From Rhizomys pruinosus (Eukaryota; Chordata; Mammalia; Rodentia; Spalacidae), in assembly GCA_009823505.1 (NCBI GenBank), contig VZQC01006589.1:8619480-8683479 (forward strand): a DNA stretch of 64,000 nucleotides, read 5' to 3'. Both the position numbers and the translations under genes were made by a program. Under the pieces are notes generated by a model that saw nothing but the letters and a program-made list of their open reading frames with translations, was not told the DNA's origin and made no database searches. Each line of letters opens with the position of its first letter. Positions within the stretch are counted from its first letter, which is position 1. Positions 23,076 to 35,078 of this stretch are shown here, piece by piece.

Positions 23076-23444
23076 TTTTTAGAAAATGCAATCTGCCATA
23101 TACCTATAATTACTTCTAAGTACTTTTCGCTAATTTTTGAAACATAATTATTTTTCAAATTTATAGACTGGTAGTTTGGTTTGAACCATTGGGCTAGCCA
23201 TGAGAACCCAGAATATTAGGAATGCATAGATTTTAGAAAATAACATTTTGAAAAAAAAAAGAAAATAACATTTTGGTTTCTGTTTTGCTTTTTGGTGACT
23301 GCAGAGGTAATAGGTTTCTCAGAAACCCTAAACACAATGTAATAAAAATATGTGAATACTTTTAGAGAGAGAAAAAATGTGACTTTAATAGTATAGATCA
23401 GCACAAATAATGTGACCAATTCAAGCTATTCAGCTGTTCATCAC
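23076..23444. other. Unique AT-rich sequence
   Basis: Holds a near-exact local duplication 'gaaaataacattttg' (23235 and 23261) but no named repeat. Confidence 0.5.
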
Positions 23445-23610
23445 AGTGTAAAGGACAATGTGTCTGGCTAGATCTAGGTTCTAAGCTCTGCTACTTGAAA
23501 GCTATATGACCTTGGGCAGGTCACTTAATCTCTTTGAATCTTGATTTCCTAATGTGTAAAAGATGGATGATTGTGTGGTCAGTTGTGAAGTTCAAATAAG
23601 ATAGTCTGAG
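23445..23610 (+). mobile_element. MIR SINE
   Basis: Clear MIR core: 'ctatatgaccttgggcaggt', 'cacttaatctctttgaatct', 'gatttcctaatgtgtaaaag' and the tail 'aagttcaaataagat'. One of the oldest identifiable insertions here. Confidence 0.9.
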
Positions 23611-23845
23611 GAGTATGTTTGGAAAACTCCAACTGTGCTGAATCTGGAACTAATGAGTATTTCTTATAGTTTGGGGGAGTTGATAGAATGAAGCTGGACA
23701 CAATGCATGTTATAGACTTTGCAAAGGTGGCATAGTATTCCTTCTACAGGTTGTGTGCTGGGAGCAAGGATTCCTCCAGTTTACAGTGGTATTTCTCCCT
23801 TGATGATTCCAGTGTGCTTTATATATAGTAACTGTTTCAAAATAA

Positions 23846-23975
23846 TGGAAAATTATGAATTCTAATTATGAATTCTAATTATGAATTCTCCTCTTCTGCC
23901 TCCTCTTTCTCTTCTTCTTCTATCCTCCTCCTTCTCTTCCTCCTCTTCATCATCATCACTATCACCAGTCATATT
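23846..23975 (+). repeat. 13-bp triplication and pyrimidine-rich simple repeat
   Basis: 'aattatgaattct' occurs three times head to tail (about 23850-23889), followed by a (TCC/TTC)n tract and 'catcatcatcactatcacc' up to about 23965. The Ser-rich frames here are simple-repeat artefacts. Confidence 0.9.
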
Positions 23976-24086
23976 ATTACCATTTTTTTTCTTTTTGAGA
24001 CTGGGTTCTGCTCCACAGCTCTCGATCCTCTTGCCTTTCATTTCCTTAGCACTAAGATTACAGGCCTATGCCACCATGCCCAGCTA
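23976..24086 (-). mobile_element. B1-like SINE, deleted, antisense
   Basis: 'ttttctttttgagactgggt' then 'cactaagattacaggcctat' and 'gccaccatgcccagct'. The central 'gaccaggctggcc' block is lost. Could be a proto-B1 or a B1 with an internal deletion. Confidence 0.6.
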
Positions 24087-24660
24087 AAATTGTTTTAAAA
24101 TGTCTGGTGATTGAAAATTTTCTGTTATTTATTCATTTTGTGGGTTCCACATTTGTGCAAATATCTGCATTGGAAGCTTAGTAATCAGCTCAGATTCAGT
24201 TATTTCAAGAATTATATAAAGTTCAACATTTCTCTTTTTTGATATGGAGTTTGATATTTAAGTCATTCTTTGCATTTGCAATGATCCTTTCTTGACAGGT
24301 TATCCTTCCTCCATGCCAGACCTCTCAGCACATGGAATCAGTGAACATTTGCTCAGAGGAAGCCTGTTACAAAGTAGCACTCTGCAGAGCTTGCATCTGG
24401 CTTCCAGTCTGTATTTTATAGCTCCTGTAGCTGAGAGGGAGATCTGCATAAATATAACACATGGTCTTTGATCTCAATTGATTGGCTTAGTTTATTTGAG
24501 ACTGTACAGGGCAAGCTTGGGGGCAAAGATGGAATCAAAATAGAGGGGACCCTCAAATCTCACACTAACTTATGTGAAGGTAAAGGATCTGAGAAGAACA
24601 AAGGAGTGGAGAAACAGATATTTTGAGGACAGAAACCAACATCTTTGAGCAGAAGTTTAT
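24087..24660. other. Unique sequence
   Basis: No repeat recognised. 24290-24440 is of moderate GC and has no open frame of note. Confidence 0.5.
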
Positions 24661-24664
24661 TATA

Positions 24665-24740
24665 TGGTAGCTCAAAGTGTGTTTTCTGGACCAGCAACAT
24701 CATCAGGAAGCTGGTGAGAAGTGCAGAACACTACCCACAG
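24665..24740 (+). mobile_element. MER5-like fragment
   Basis: 'gtagctcaaagtgtgttttc', 'tggaccagcaacatcatcag' and 'gaagctggtgagaagtgcag' match the left end of MER5A in order. The remainder has been lost or diverged. Confidence 0.6.
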
Positions 24741-25091
24741 GGATGGTAGGCCTCATCCAATCTGCTGAGGCCCAAGAGAACAAATACTCAAAGCAGACTG
24801 GTCTCATCTGTTGTCCTGGGCATCAGAAGTTCACACTCTGTGGCCTCTATGGATTCTCAGATTCTGCCTTGAACCAAGAGACATACTATCGGTTTCCCTG
24901 GTTATAAAGCCCTTGTACTTGAACTGAGCTACCAGCTTCCCAGGGTCTCAGCCTGTAGACAACCTGTCCTAGGACTTCTCAGGGGTCATGCTCATATGAA
25001 CTTCTAATATATCCACTATTACAGACTCAGAATCTTGGGCATCATTGTCAAAGACCTGAAGAATTATCGTTTGTATTTCACTATTACTTGT
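24741..25091. other. Unique sequence
   Basis: Nothing identified. A 76-aa frame (24677-24907) overlaps the MER5 fragment and has no protein features. Confidence 0.45.
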
Positions 25092-25285
25092 TCTCTGGTG
25101 GCTATGTATACTGTACAGTTTTTTGGTATTTTTGAGACAGGGTATCCCTTTAGTCCCAGCTGTCCTAGAGCTAGCTCTGCAGAACAGGCTGGCCTTGAAA
25201 TCACAGAGATCCACCTGCCTCTGCCTCCCAAGTGCTGGGATTAAAGGTGTGCGCCACCACGCCTGGCACATACTGTACATTTTGA
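25092..25285 (-). mobile_element. B1 SINE with target-site duplication
   Basis: Full antisense B1 (about 25120-25267). The flanks share 'atactgtaca(g/t)ttt' at about 25108 and 25269, marking the insertion site. Confidence 0.9.
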
Positions 25286-25299
25286 GAAGTACTCTTGTG

Positions 25300-25505
25300 C
25301 TATACTAATTCTCAAACTTATCAGTATATTATAATTATCTGTAGGAAATAAAAATTCAGTGGCACATTTTCCACTGTGCATGACTATTTGAATTAGAATT
25401 TCTGGGTATAGGACTCAAGCAGAACTTGAAGATGAATCAGTAATTCTGTCTTCAGGGGCTCACGACTGGTTTGTGCATTTTGCAAAACATTGTACTCTGA
25501 CTCAA
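25300..25505 (+). mobile_element. MER5-like diverged fragment
   Basis: 'aattctcaaacttatcagta' and 'gaattagaatttctgggtat' resemble MER5-type hAT fragments. Low confidence because the middle is unrecognisable. Confidence 0.3.
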
Positions 25506-25514
25506 GGGTGAGTT

Positions 25515-25612
25515 CTAGTTTTCTTTTGAGACAAGATTCTCGCTATGCAGCCCAGGTTGGCCTTGAATTAGTGATTCTCCTGTTCATACTTTGAAAGTGC
25601 TGGATTATAGGA
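25515..25612 (-). mobile_element. Old B1-like SINE, antisense
   Basis: 'cttttgagacaagattctcg' then 'gcagcccaggttggccttga' and 'gaaagtgctggattatagga'. Old, missing its head. Confidence 0.6.
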
Positions 25613-25804
25613 ATTCTGATTTGTTTTGCATTTTTAATTTAATTTATTTTCTATTTTCATATAGTATAGTTTGATGACATTTAGATCCACTCCTCTCTCT
25701 CCACTTCCCTTACTGCCCCTGCCCAATTTAATAAATTCCCTTATATGATATATATATATATATATATATATATAATCTATAGATTCTGATTTGTGTCCTT
25801 CAGC
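25613..25804 (-). mobile_element. Short L1-like 3' end with 12-bp duplication
   Basis: A T-rich start, 'cactcctctctctccacttc' and a TA microsatellite (25748-25774) fit a minus-strand L1 3' end. The duplication 'attctgatttgt' at 25613-25624 and 25793-25804 marks an insert of about 170 bp. Confidence 0.55.
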
Positions 25805-26283
25805 ATGGATCTATTCACTGGGCCCACCAATAGTCCTAACCCTGTAAGACACTGTCTTTTCCCCTCCCTGCAGCCCTCAATTGCCAAAAATTCCTTAGAT
25901 TGGGCTGGGAATTTATTTCAGCTTCTTAAAAAACAACAGACTTTAGTCCTGGCTTTATGAAAAGCCAATTGTGTTTGTTTGCAAATTACAATGGCAGCAA
26001 CAGAAATGATGAGAAACTAACCCAAGTGCAACATTTTCTACTCTTAATATCTTTCTCCTGAACCATTTTTATAGTCATGTCATTTTTAATTTGTAGCACT
26101 TTTAAATTTATTCACCTACATTGAGATTTTTTTCAAGTATGCATCTGAGTTTTATTAAAAAAGAAATCTCTTTGCATGCATATTTCATTAGTCTTATGTG
26201 ACATTTAAAGAGCTTGCATAATTTCAGGAATTAGGCAAGTGGCACAAGCAAGCTTGGGAACAAACACAATTGGCTGTTCACAA
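25805..26283. other. Unique sequence
   Basis: AT-rich, no recognised repeat or exon. Confidence 0.5.
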
Positions 26284-26875
26284 GGTGGCATAGATTGAAT
26301 CTGCAATGTCCCTCAAAGGCCCATGTGTTAACGTCTGTGTACCCAGTTTAGTGCTACTGTGAGATGGTGGAGCCTTAAGTGAGGCTAAGGGCTGGATAGA
26401 TGGCTCAGTGATTAAAAGCACTGGCTGTTCTTGCAGAGGACCTTGGTTTGGTTCCCAGCACCCACATGCTGGCTGACTCTTGTCTGTAATTCCAGTTCCA
26501 GGCATCCAATTGCCTCTTCTGGCCCCTATAGGTATTGCACACAGGGGTGCACTTACATACCTGTAGGTAAAACACTCAGACATATAAAACTAAAAATTAA
26601 AAAGAAGTGGGGCAATGGGAGGTCTTCAGGTGATTGGAGATGTGTCCTTGAGGGGGGCTCTGAAGCCCCAAGATCCTTCTCTTTTTCACAGCCCTGTCAT
26701 GAAATGAGTGGCTTTGCTCTAATATGTGCACCCGACATGATTTACCACACTAAACAATCATGGACTGAAACTTTTAAAACCATGAGCCAAAAAAAAAAAA
26801 ACCTTCTCTCTTTGCAAGTTGATTGTGTCAGGTATTTGTTATAGTTTTAAAAGGCTAAGTAACTTAAGGATAGGA
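26284..26875 (+). mobile_element. MaLR-like LTR, sense, split by a B2
   Basis: Left part 'tagattgaatctgcaatgtc' and 'aaaggcccatgtgttaacg'; right part 'gggaggtcttcaggtgattg', 'ccatgagccaaaaaaaaaaa', 'ttgcaagttgattgtgtcag'. This is the known order of MaLR LTRs ('ggactgaaa.. gtgagccaaataaa.. ggtatttgttatag'). The B2 at 26390-26606 lies between the halves. Confidence 0.6.
26390..26606 (+). mobile_element. B2 SINE, older copy
   Basis: 'gggctggatagatggctcag' to an A-rich end. The B box is degraded ('ggtttggttcc'), so a Pol III promoter is unlikely to work. Sequence is nearer the general B2 consensus than the young copies. Confidence 0.85.
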
Positions 26876-27780
26876 CTTAATGCTTGGAATACAAAGCCAC
26901 TTACTCTTTAGTATTTTATGGAGACTTATGAATAGCAGGCATCCAAACAGTTCCCTAGGCTAAGTAAGCTCAGTCCGTCCCATTTCCATCTGTGAACTAC
27001 CTTCACTGGCAAGAACTATCAGAAACATCAATACTATGAAAGGACACAGTTGCCTGCTCACATTTTATGTATTGAGGAGCTAGAAGTTTGGGTCAGTAGC
27101 TTCCAACAAACACAGACTCCAAGTTTCTAGTCGCTTCCTTTGGTAGTTGCAGGGAAAATACACTCTTCAGATTGTAAAAAATAACCTTTAGCTGGAAGTG
27201 CAAAGAATAGGGAGAGGAAATGGGGACAGGGTTGGGGGACATTCTTCGGGTGTTGCTTGGACGTAACCAGTCCTCAGGAATCTGGATTAGATGAAGTCAG
27301 CTATTTTCAGATCTAATGTGTTTCCTCTAGCAAAATCTAGACAAAATTCTAAACTCCTCTCCAAGTCTCTCTGGCAAAACAACACTCGCATGTGTCCTTT
27401 TGTGTACTGTCCAAATCAACAATGGTGCCTCTGCCAATTGCTGTGGGTTAAGCTATTATGTGAGCAAATGAAGTAGCAACAGAAATAGAAACTTCAATTA
27501 AAAGATAATGCTACATCAGATCATTCTTGCTCCATATTTGCTCGTCTGGTATAAGCTGTGTGACACCCAAAGAACACTGGAAGGGAATGCACAGCACCTA
27601 TTAAGCCTGCTGCATCTCTCCCATCCTTAATGAATTGAAGTAGCAGTTACATTTCCTCCACTGGGTCTAGGAAGAATTGATAAAAATGAAGTATATAGTT
27701 ATACTATAGTAATTAGGATATTTATTTAAATAAATATACATATTGAAAATCTGTATTATTGGAAATTGTAGACACTATGT
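26876..27780. other. Unique sequence, about 0.9 kb
   Basis: No repeat or exon recognised. The last 100 bp are strongly AT-rich ahead of the L1 cluster. Confidence 0.5.
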
Positions 27781-29930
27781 ATCAAATATTAATAAACAAG
27801 CTATTTTATTTTTATTAAATTTTTATGTGTTTTATACATAATTTTTCAGTCAGTCTTAATTGCCATTATATCTGCTTTTCCCATGGTACCCTCCCTTGCA
27901 TACTCCCCAGAATTCATACCTTCTGTCATTCCTGCTAGAGTCCATTATGCCAAATTACTCTCCCCATGTCCTTCTCTGTGCCAGCTCCTCCCCTCAGATC
28001 TAGGTAGCCTATATGGAGTCTGTTTTCTAAAGAAGGCCAGATCTTCTTCACTTGATTTCATCACCAATATTTCATCAGCCAAGGTTAGGCTATGTTACCT
28101 ATTTCTGCAGTTCTATGCTGGATTTCTGTCTGGCTGAGCTTGTATGGGTCTTATGCGTGCTGATACTAATGCTGTAGGTTCATGTGAATCAGGTCCCAGG
28201 AGCTTTAGGACTCATTTCCATTTGGTCTGGCATCACCTCCCTGGCTCTTACAACATTTCTTCATCCTCTTCCACAATGTTCTCTGAGCCCTGGGTGGGTG
28301 AAGCTGAATATAGGCAGCCTGTCCATTGACCCACGCTCTGCAGACTCCTAATCTTCATGGTTTGGCCATTCAGGCCCTTTTGGGTTCCTGGTCTCCTATT
28401 GCATGAAGGAGCTTCCTTAATGATAGGTAAGAGGTGGTTAATCCCTTCTTGGGTCCTTGTTCTATGATGGTTGGTTCTTGTGTGTAGAGATTGCATTGTA
28501 GATGTGTCTCCTAGGCATGAGCCATTCACAGACCATGTCTGTGTGTCCTCAGTTGTTGGACTATATACTGTTCTCATCTGGTGTAAGAGAAGCTTCTTTG
28601 CTGAGTGATGTATGGGATATTTGTCTGTAAATATAAGGATACCTCTTTTGTAGTTAGTAAAATGTTACCTTAGCCTACTGTGCCACTGCTGCATAGTATT
28701 TCCAAGCAGGTGAGGTGTAGCTGGTTCTGATGGAGGAGTCTTGCTTGACTTAAGAGACCTATATTTGCTTTATTGGTTTAGTGGCCTTTGGTAACACTCT
28801 CTGGTATTCCAGAGACCAACTGTACACTTGCAAGTATGGTCTCAATACATCTTTCCCATGCTTACATCAGGTCTTCCACAGCAGGGCCTTATCACCTCTC
28901 TTCTTGCAGGTATCCCAGTTTACAGGCAAGAAGCCTTTACCTTTTGGGGGGGGGGCTTGGATGGCCTGGCCAACATCTCCTTGGTAGAATAATCCATTGC
29001 TGATATCAGAGCTCTCCTGTATTAATATATTTTGCTTAAGTGCACAGCTTAAGGAGACTTTAGTATTATATTTGGTTCTGAATAGAGAATAATCCTTTTC
29101 ACAGTTCCTATGTCGATTAGTCAATTAAAGAAGGCAGTTTTACCAGTATTATAAGAGATTACCTCTATGACAGTTGGCTCCAATTTACAGTTAGAGAACG
29201 ACCTCATCATCATCATATTCCTCCTTGTTCTATGAAGGAGAGGTAAGAAAATCTCTCCTATTAAAACTTTGCGGCACCTAGAAGGTAAGTTTCATTAGGA
29301 CTCATTATAAATAGTTGTTACAAGTAGGATCCACAGAGGGGTTTGATGCCTGTAGCAGTCTGATGCTTTTCTTCCTTTCAATGTTCAGATGGGCCAACCT
29401 TTCTGCTGGCACTTCCTGGTACATCCTACACAATGCAAAGCTGTGTCTTTTCTTTCTCAGCCATTAAGTTGGTGACATTTTGGGAACATACAAATCTTTT
29501 CCCATAGTTAGTTTTAAGATTTGAATTGCAAAGTTTTTGACAAAAAGGGTTCATATATATCTGTATCCCCCCTTTTTATTTTAGGTTTTTGTTTTTTGAC
29601 CCATGAGTCTCAAAAAGGCATTTGTAGTACACATACCTATAGGCAGGAATCAAGGCGCAGGTTTCACTAAATTCACCCAAGCTATTTTGGGTGACTATAT
29701 GTTGGTAACTTGGGAAGCAAACTTAATTTCTTAAGTTAAATAATCCTACAGGTAAAAGAGAATGCTACAAGATGATACTGTACAACAGAAAAATTATAGA
29801 GAACATTTGTATGTGCCAATCCCAGAGTTATTGTTATACAGATTTTAAGTAAAACAAATGTGGTGGACGTACAACAATTTATATTTCCAATTAAACTAAG
29901 GTGCATTACCGTTTTTATCAAACCAACTTT
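27781..29930 (-). mobile_element. Lx-type LINE-1 3' UTR, about 2.1 kb
   Basis: Starts with a T-rich tract (tail complement) near 27800. 28675-28880 is the reverse complement of 19255-19440. Other typical blocks are 'cttccacaatgttctctgag' and 'gactcctaatcttcatggtt'. A G-tract lies at 28946-28955. Confidence 0.7.
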
Positions 29931-30034
29931 AAACCAAATGTTGTTTATAACAATTATTTACTTTTACTAAGTCTAAACACCATGTACCTTTAGGCAGAGT
30001 CCCTGCGCAAAAATTGGATACTTTGTTGAACTCA

Positions 30035-31675
30035 CGTCAATTAAATATACATAATCGAACATATAGATCCCGTGTCACCTTTCCCGCCCCCTCCCACCCC
30101 TCCTGATTCATCATTTCAGTCAGTTTTCTGATGCAGTCTTTCTGTTGTTGTGCTTTTATTATGCATCCCGTCTCCACAACAATAATTTTTATAACTGGGT
30201 TATGGCGATAGCATCCACACTGAGGGACTACCATTCATCATTTGTTTTTCTGGGACTGTGTTACTTCACTTCATATAATATCTTCTAGCTCCATCCATTT
30301 CCTGCAAGTTCAGAATGTTGTCATTTCTTTACCACTGCATAGGACTCCATTTTGTACATGTACCACATTTTCTCCTATCCACTCATCTGTTTTGAGGGCT
30401 TTGGGGTTGGTTCCAAGCTTTTTGCTATTGTGAAGGACTGCAATAATTTATAGTGTGTCATGATATTTCTGCAGTAGAATGAGTCTTGTGGGTGTATACC
30501 CAAGGAGTTGTATGACTAGGTCAATGGAAGCTCATTTTGAGTCTTCCATGGTTCTCACACTGCTTTCCTAGTGGCTGTTACAAAGTTTACATTCCACCAG
30601 CAATGGATGGAGTGTTTCCCCATTACCCACAACCTCTCCAGACTTGATATTGTTTGTTTCTTGATCCTGGACCAGTCCTTCAGAGTGAGTTGATATCTTA
30701 GCAGTGGTTCTTAATTTGCATTTCCCTAATTATTAGTGATGTTGAACAGTTTTTAAGATTTTCTTTCAGCCATCTCTGTTCTCCTCGTGAATTCTAATTC
30801 AGTTCTTTGCTCTATCTTTTTGAGTGGTTCATTTGTTTTCCTTCTTCTTTGTTTTTTGAGTAATCTTGTATACTCTGGAAATTAATGCTTTGTCAAGATG
30901 TATTTTGCAGTGAAGCTTTCTCCCACCTTTGGGTTTTCTCTTCACTTCCCTTTATTGTTTCTTTTGGATGTACAAAAGCTTTTGAGTTTCATGAGGTCCC
31001 ATTTGTCAATCGTCGATCTTATTTCTTGTGCAGCTGCTGTCTGATTTAGGAAGTCTTTTCCTATGCCTATGTCTTGCAGACTGCTGCCAAGTTTTTCTTC
31101 TATCACCTCCAGAGTTTTGGGTTTCACGTTGAGGTCTTTGATCCATCTGGAATTGACTTTTGTACAGAGAGAGAGGTAGGGGTTTAATTTCATTCTTCTA
31201 CAGGTGGTGATCCAGTTTTGCCAACACCACTTGCTGAAGATGCTGTCTTTCCTCCATTGTGTCTTCTTGGCCCCCTTGTCAAATATGAGGTGGCTGAAAT
31301 TGTATGTGCTCAGGTTTAGATCTTCAGTTTTATTCCTTGGTCAACAGGTCTGTTTTTTTGCCAGTACCAAGCTGTTTTTATGACTATAGCCTTGTAGTGT
31401 AGTTTGATGTCTGGTAAAGCGATTTCCCCTGTATTGGTCTTTTCCCTCAGTGTTGCTTTGGCTATCCGGGGACTTTTGTTTTTCCAAATGAAATTGAGGA
31501 GTTTTTTTTCCAAGGCTGTGAAGAAGCTCTTGGGGATTTTGATTGGTATTGCATTAAATCTGTACATGAGTTTGGGTAGAATGGACATTTTTACTATATT
31601 TATTTTCCCAATCCATGAGCATGGGAGATTTGTCCATCTTTTATGTCTTCCTCAATTTCCTTTTTCAGGGGTTTA
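30035..31675 (-). mobile_element. LINE-1 copy A, ORF2 C-terminal part
   Basis: The minus strand reads ORF2 C-terminal sequence: 31588-31316 gives '[20 protein letters not shown]' and '[11 protein letters not shown]'; 31193-30942 gives 'SLCTKVNSRWIKDLNVKP'. ORF2 then decays to about 30250 and a short 3' UTR ends near 30040. The sense-strand open frames here are shadows. The 5' end continues as an inverted piece (next entry). Confidence 0.85.
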
Positions 31676-31752
31676 AAATGGAGACCTTCTCACTTACAAT
31701 AGCCTCAAAAACAATAAAATACCTAGGAACAAACCTAACCAATACCACCAAG
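31676..31752 (+). mobile_element. Inverted 5' piece of LINE-1 copy A
   Basis: For 77 bp the coding sense flips to the plus strand: it reads 'TIASKTIKYLGTNLTNTTK', the ORF2 segment that lies immediately upstream of where the minus-strand part stops (compare '[20 protein letters not shown]' in copy C). This is the expected product of twin priming. Confidence 0.85.
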
Positions 31753-32881
31753 GTATTTGTTTTCTTGTTAATAACCAGTCTTACTAGAGTAAGACGAAAT
31801 CAAAATCTTAAAGTGTTTTTCATTTGCAGTTCTTTAATTACTAACAACGTTGAACACTTTCTCAGATGTTTCTTAGCCATCTTTATTTCTTCTCTTGAGA
31901 AATCTCTATTCAGATATTTAGCCTGTGTTTTAATTGGGTCATTTGTTTTCTAGGTCTTTTGTTTTTTTGTGTGTAATTCGTATACTCTGGATGTTAATCC
32001 TCTGTCAGATGTGTTACTGGTAAAGATTTCCTCCTCCCACTCTGTGGGATTTTCTCTTCACTTCTTTGATTGTTTCCTCTGCTGTACAGAAGCTCTTTAG
32101 TTTAACAAGGTCCCACTTGTTGATTGTTGACCTAATTTCCTGTGCAACTACTGTCTGATTTAGAAAATCTTTTCTTGCACCTATATCTCGTAGGTTACTG
32201 CCAATGTTTTCTTCTAACATTGTCAGAGTTTCAGGTTTCACATTGAGGTCTTTGATCCAGTTAGTGTTGACCTTTGTACATGGTGAAAGATAGGGGATAA
32301 GTTTCATTCTTCCATAGAAGATGATCCAGTTTTTCCAGCACTATTTGCTGAAGATACTGATTCTCCTCCATTGAGTCTTCTTGGCCCCTTTGTCAAATTT
32401 TAGGTGCCTGAAATTGAATGTATTCCGGTTAGGGTCTTCAATTTTGTTCCATTGATCTATGGGTCTATAATATAGTTTGAAATCTGGTATAGTAATCCCC
32501 CTGCATTATTCTTTTGCTCAGGGTTACTTTGGCTATCTGGGGTCTTTTGTTTTTCCACATGAATTCTTGGATTTTTTTTATAATTCTGTGAAGTCCTGGG
32601 CATTTTGACTGGGATTGAGTTGAATCCATATATTACTTTGGGTAGGACGGTCATTTGTACTATATTAATTCTTCCAATCCATGGGCATGGGAGGTCCTTC
32701 CATCTTCTGGTGTCTTCATCAATATCTTCAAAGATTTACAGTTTTCATTTAGAGATCTTTAATGTATTTGGTCAGGTTTGTTCTGAAATATTTTATTTTA
32801 TTTTTTTGATGCTATTGTGAATGGGAGGGTTTCCATTCACAATAGGTACTCCTTCTCCAACTGCTTGCTATTAGCATATAG
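31753..32881 (-). mobile_element. LINE-1 copy B, ORF2 fragment
   Basis: Repeats the same ORF2 region as copies A and C: 32654-32457 '[18 protein letters not shown]', 32307-32014 'LSPCTKVNTNWIKDLNVKP'. Broken by stops and frameshifts, so older than copy C. Both ends are truncated within ORF2. A perfect 11-bp hairpin ('attgtgaatgg' / 'ccattcacaat', 8-nt loop) sits at 32814-32843. Confidence 0.8.
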
Positions 32882-34373
32882 TTAATTTTTGTACAGGGTG
32901 ATAGGTAGGGGTTTAATTTTGTTCCTCTACAGATGATGATCCAATTTTGCCAGTACCATTTGCTAAAGATGCTATCCTTTCTCCTCTGAGCATTTTTTCC
33001 CCTTTGTCAATATGTGGTGGCTGAGATTGTCTGAGCTCAAATTTGGATCTTCAATTTTGTTCCATTGGTCAACTGGTCTGTTTTTGTGCCAGTACCAGGC
33101 TGTCTTTATTACTATGGCCCTGTAATATAGTTTAAAGTCTGGTAGGACAATTCCCCCTTGTATTGCATTTTTCACTCAGGGTTGCTTTAGCTATTTGGGG
33201 TCTTTTGTTTTTCCATATGAATTTAATTATTTTTTTTCCAAGTCTGTGAATCTTGTAGGGATTTTGATTGGGATTGTGTTGAATCTGTATATCAGTTTGG
33301 GTAAAATGGGCATTTTTACTATATTAATTTTCCCAGTCCATGAGCATGGGAGGTCTTTCCATCTTTTGATGTCATTTTCAATCTCCTTCTTCAGGGGTTT
33401 AAAATTTTTGTTGTAGAGGTCTTTGGTATCTTTGGTTAGGTTTGTTCCCAGGTATCTTATTACTTTTGAGGCTGTTGTGAGTGGGAAGGTCTTCTTGTAT
33501 TCCTTCTCCACTTGTTTATTGTTGGTACAAAGAAAGGCTACTGATTTTTCTAGGTTAATTTTGTAGCCTGACACTTTACTAAAACTCTTAATCATTTCTA
33601 GTTTTCTGGTAGAGTTTTTAGCATCCCTTAGGTAAACTATCATATCATCTGCAAAAAGGGATAGCTTAACTTCTTTTCCAATTAATATTCCTTTAATTTC
33701 CTTCTCTTGTCTTATTGCCCTAGCAAGTGTTTTGAGCACTATGTTGAAGAGGATTGGTGATAAGGGGCAGCCTTGCCGGGTTCCCGCCTTTAAGGGAAAT
33801 GGTTCCAATTTTTCTCCATTTAGGATGATGTTGGCAGTGGGTTTGCTATATATGGCTTTGATCATGTTGAGGAATGTTCCTTTCAGTCCTGTTCTCTCTA
33901 GGACTTTAAACATGAGGGGATGCTGGATCTTGTCAAAGGCTTTTTCTGCATCAATTGAGATGATCATGTGGTTTTTGTTTTTCAGTCCATTTATGTGTTT
34001 TATGATATTTATTGATTTACATATGTTGAACCATCCCTGCATCTCTGGTATGAATCCAACTTGATCATGATGGATGATCTTTTTGATGTGGGTCTGTACG
34101 TGATTTGCAAGTACTTTGTTGAGAATTTTTGCATCTACTTTCATTATTGAGATGGGTCTATAGCTTTCTTTTTTGCTTGCATCTTTGCCTGGCTTTGGTA
34201 TTAGAGTGATGCTGGCTTCATAGAAGGAGTTTGGGAGAATTCCCTCTGTTTGTGTCCTAAACAGTTTGAGTAGCAATGGTTGTAAGACCTCTTTAAATGT
34301 TTTATAGAATTCTGCCATGAAACCATCTGGACCCAGGCTTTTTTTAGTTGGGAGGTTTTTAATTACATCTTCA
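32882..34373 (-). pseudogene. LINE-1 copy C, ORF2 reverse transcriptase part
   Basis: Minus-strand ORF2 of the least decayed L1. 34372-33227 is open for about 380 codons: it enters at '[20 protein letters not shown]', passes '[20 protein letters not shown]' and the polymerase motif FADD (complement 33644-33655) and ends with '[20 protein letters not shown]'. A frameshift follows, then 33175-32972 ('[20 protein letters not shown]'). The protein would act as target-primed reverse transcriptase in the L1 RNP. Here the cysteine-rich C-terminus and the segment between endonuclease and RT are missing, so it is defunct. Youngest L1 in the cluster by openness. Confidence 0.9.
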
Positions 34374-34374
34374 N
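34374..34374. other. Single ambiguous base (N) at an L1/ERV junction
   Basis: One N separates L1 ORF2 (ending 'aattacatcttca') from ERV-type sequence ('gaaatttgagggggtcac'). Its position exactly at the boundary suggests an uncertain base or an assembly join. Confidence 0.95.
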
Positions 34375-35078
34375 GAAATTTGAGGGGGTCACAGAGAGCA
34401 GCTGAGGCTTGGCACTGTGAGAGGTCAGGAAAGACCATTGGTGGAAGTGCACCTCAGTTGCAGTGAAGACCCCAGGATTGCAGGGGTCATGGAGAGAAGC
34501 TGAGGCAGAAGAGACCACTGGTGAAGGTGCTGCCTCAGTTTCGGTGGCGACCCCAGCTTTTTGGAGATGCCGAGACCGTGGGACGACCACCAAGAGCAGC
34601 GGCAGGTGTGGAATGGAGCTGGCCTGGACCTGTGAAATGAGCTGTGTGTGCCACGGACTGCAGAGTCGGAGAGGGGGAGCTGCCGAAGCCCTTTGGAGCC
34701 CAGAAGATCGTGAGTGAATCCCAGTTGTCCACCCTTGAGCTACTTTGCTGGGCTTAGGTTTTGTTTGAGTGTGCCTGATTCTTCCCTCTGAAATAAGACA
34801 GTACTTGTTTTGGATTTTACAGCAGCCCACAGTTAAGAGACTTTTAACAGACTGTGAACTTTTAAGTGTTTGGACGTTTTAAAGACTGTGGGGCTTTTAA
34901 GGTTGTACTGTCTTAGGTTGTGATTAATGTTAACATCATACTTTGGGGATAAGAACTGGAAAAATGGTGGTTTAATAGTGATGTGTTTTGCTTGTCAAGG
35001 TGACAAGGGGTCAATTATGCTGGATAGATTTAATGTCAACTTGACACACCTGGGTTGAGGGAGCCTCAATTGGGGAAT
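34375..35078 (+). mobile_element. MaLR/ERVL-type internal region with 3' LTR stub
   Basis: About 640 bp of non-coding internal sequence ('gccctttggagcccagaaga', 'gcttaggttttgtttgagtg', 'ggataagaactggaaaaatg') ends in a polypurine-like 'gtgacaaggggtcaat'. Then the LTR start 'tatgctggatag' and 'gtcaacttgacacacctggg' run for about 60 bp to 35078. The LTR family equals the solo LTRs at 59236 and 60849. The 5' LTR and most of the 3' LTR are missing. Open frames on both strands have no ERV protein motif I recognise. Confidence 0.75.

Noticed and set aside
23868..24098. Ser/Leu-rich 76-aa frame as a secreted protein
   Set aside because: It arises from a pyrimidine simple repeat joined to an antisense B1-like SINE.
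31404..31953. Plus-strand frames of 90 and 112 aa as genes
   Set aside because: Antisense LINE-1, apart from the 77-bp inverted ORF2 piece.
33227..34438. 403-aa minus-strand open frame as a host gene
   Set aside because: It contains RT motifs of LINE-1 ORF2 including FADD, and its first 22 or so residues are antisense ERV sequence joined across an N.
34363..34830. 155-aa minus-strand frame in the ERV insert
   Set aside because: It runs through non-coding MaLR internal sequence, crosses the N and shows no domain.
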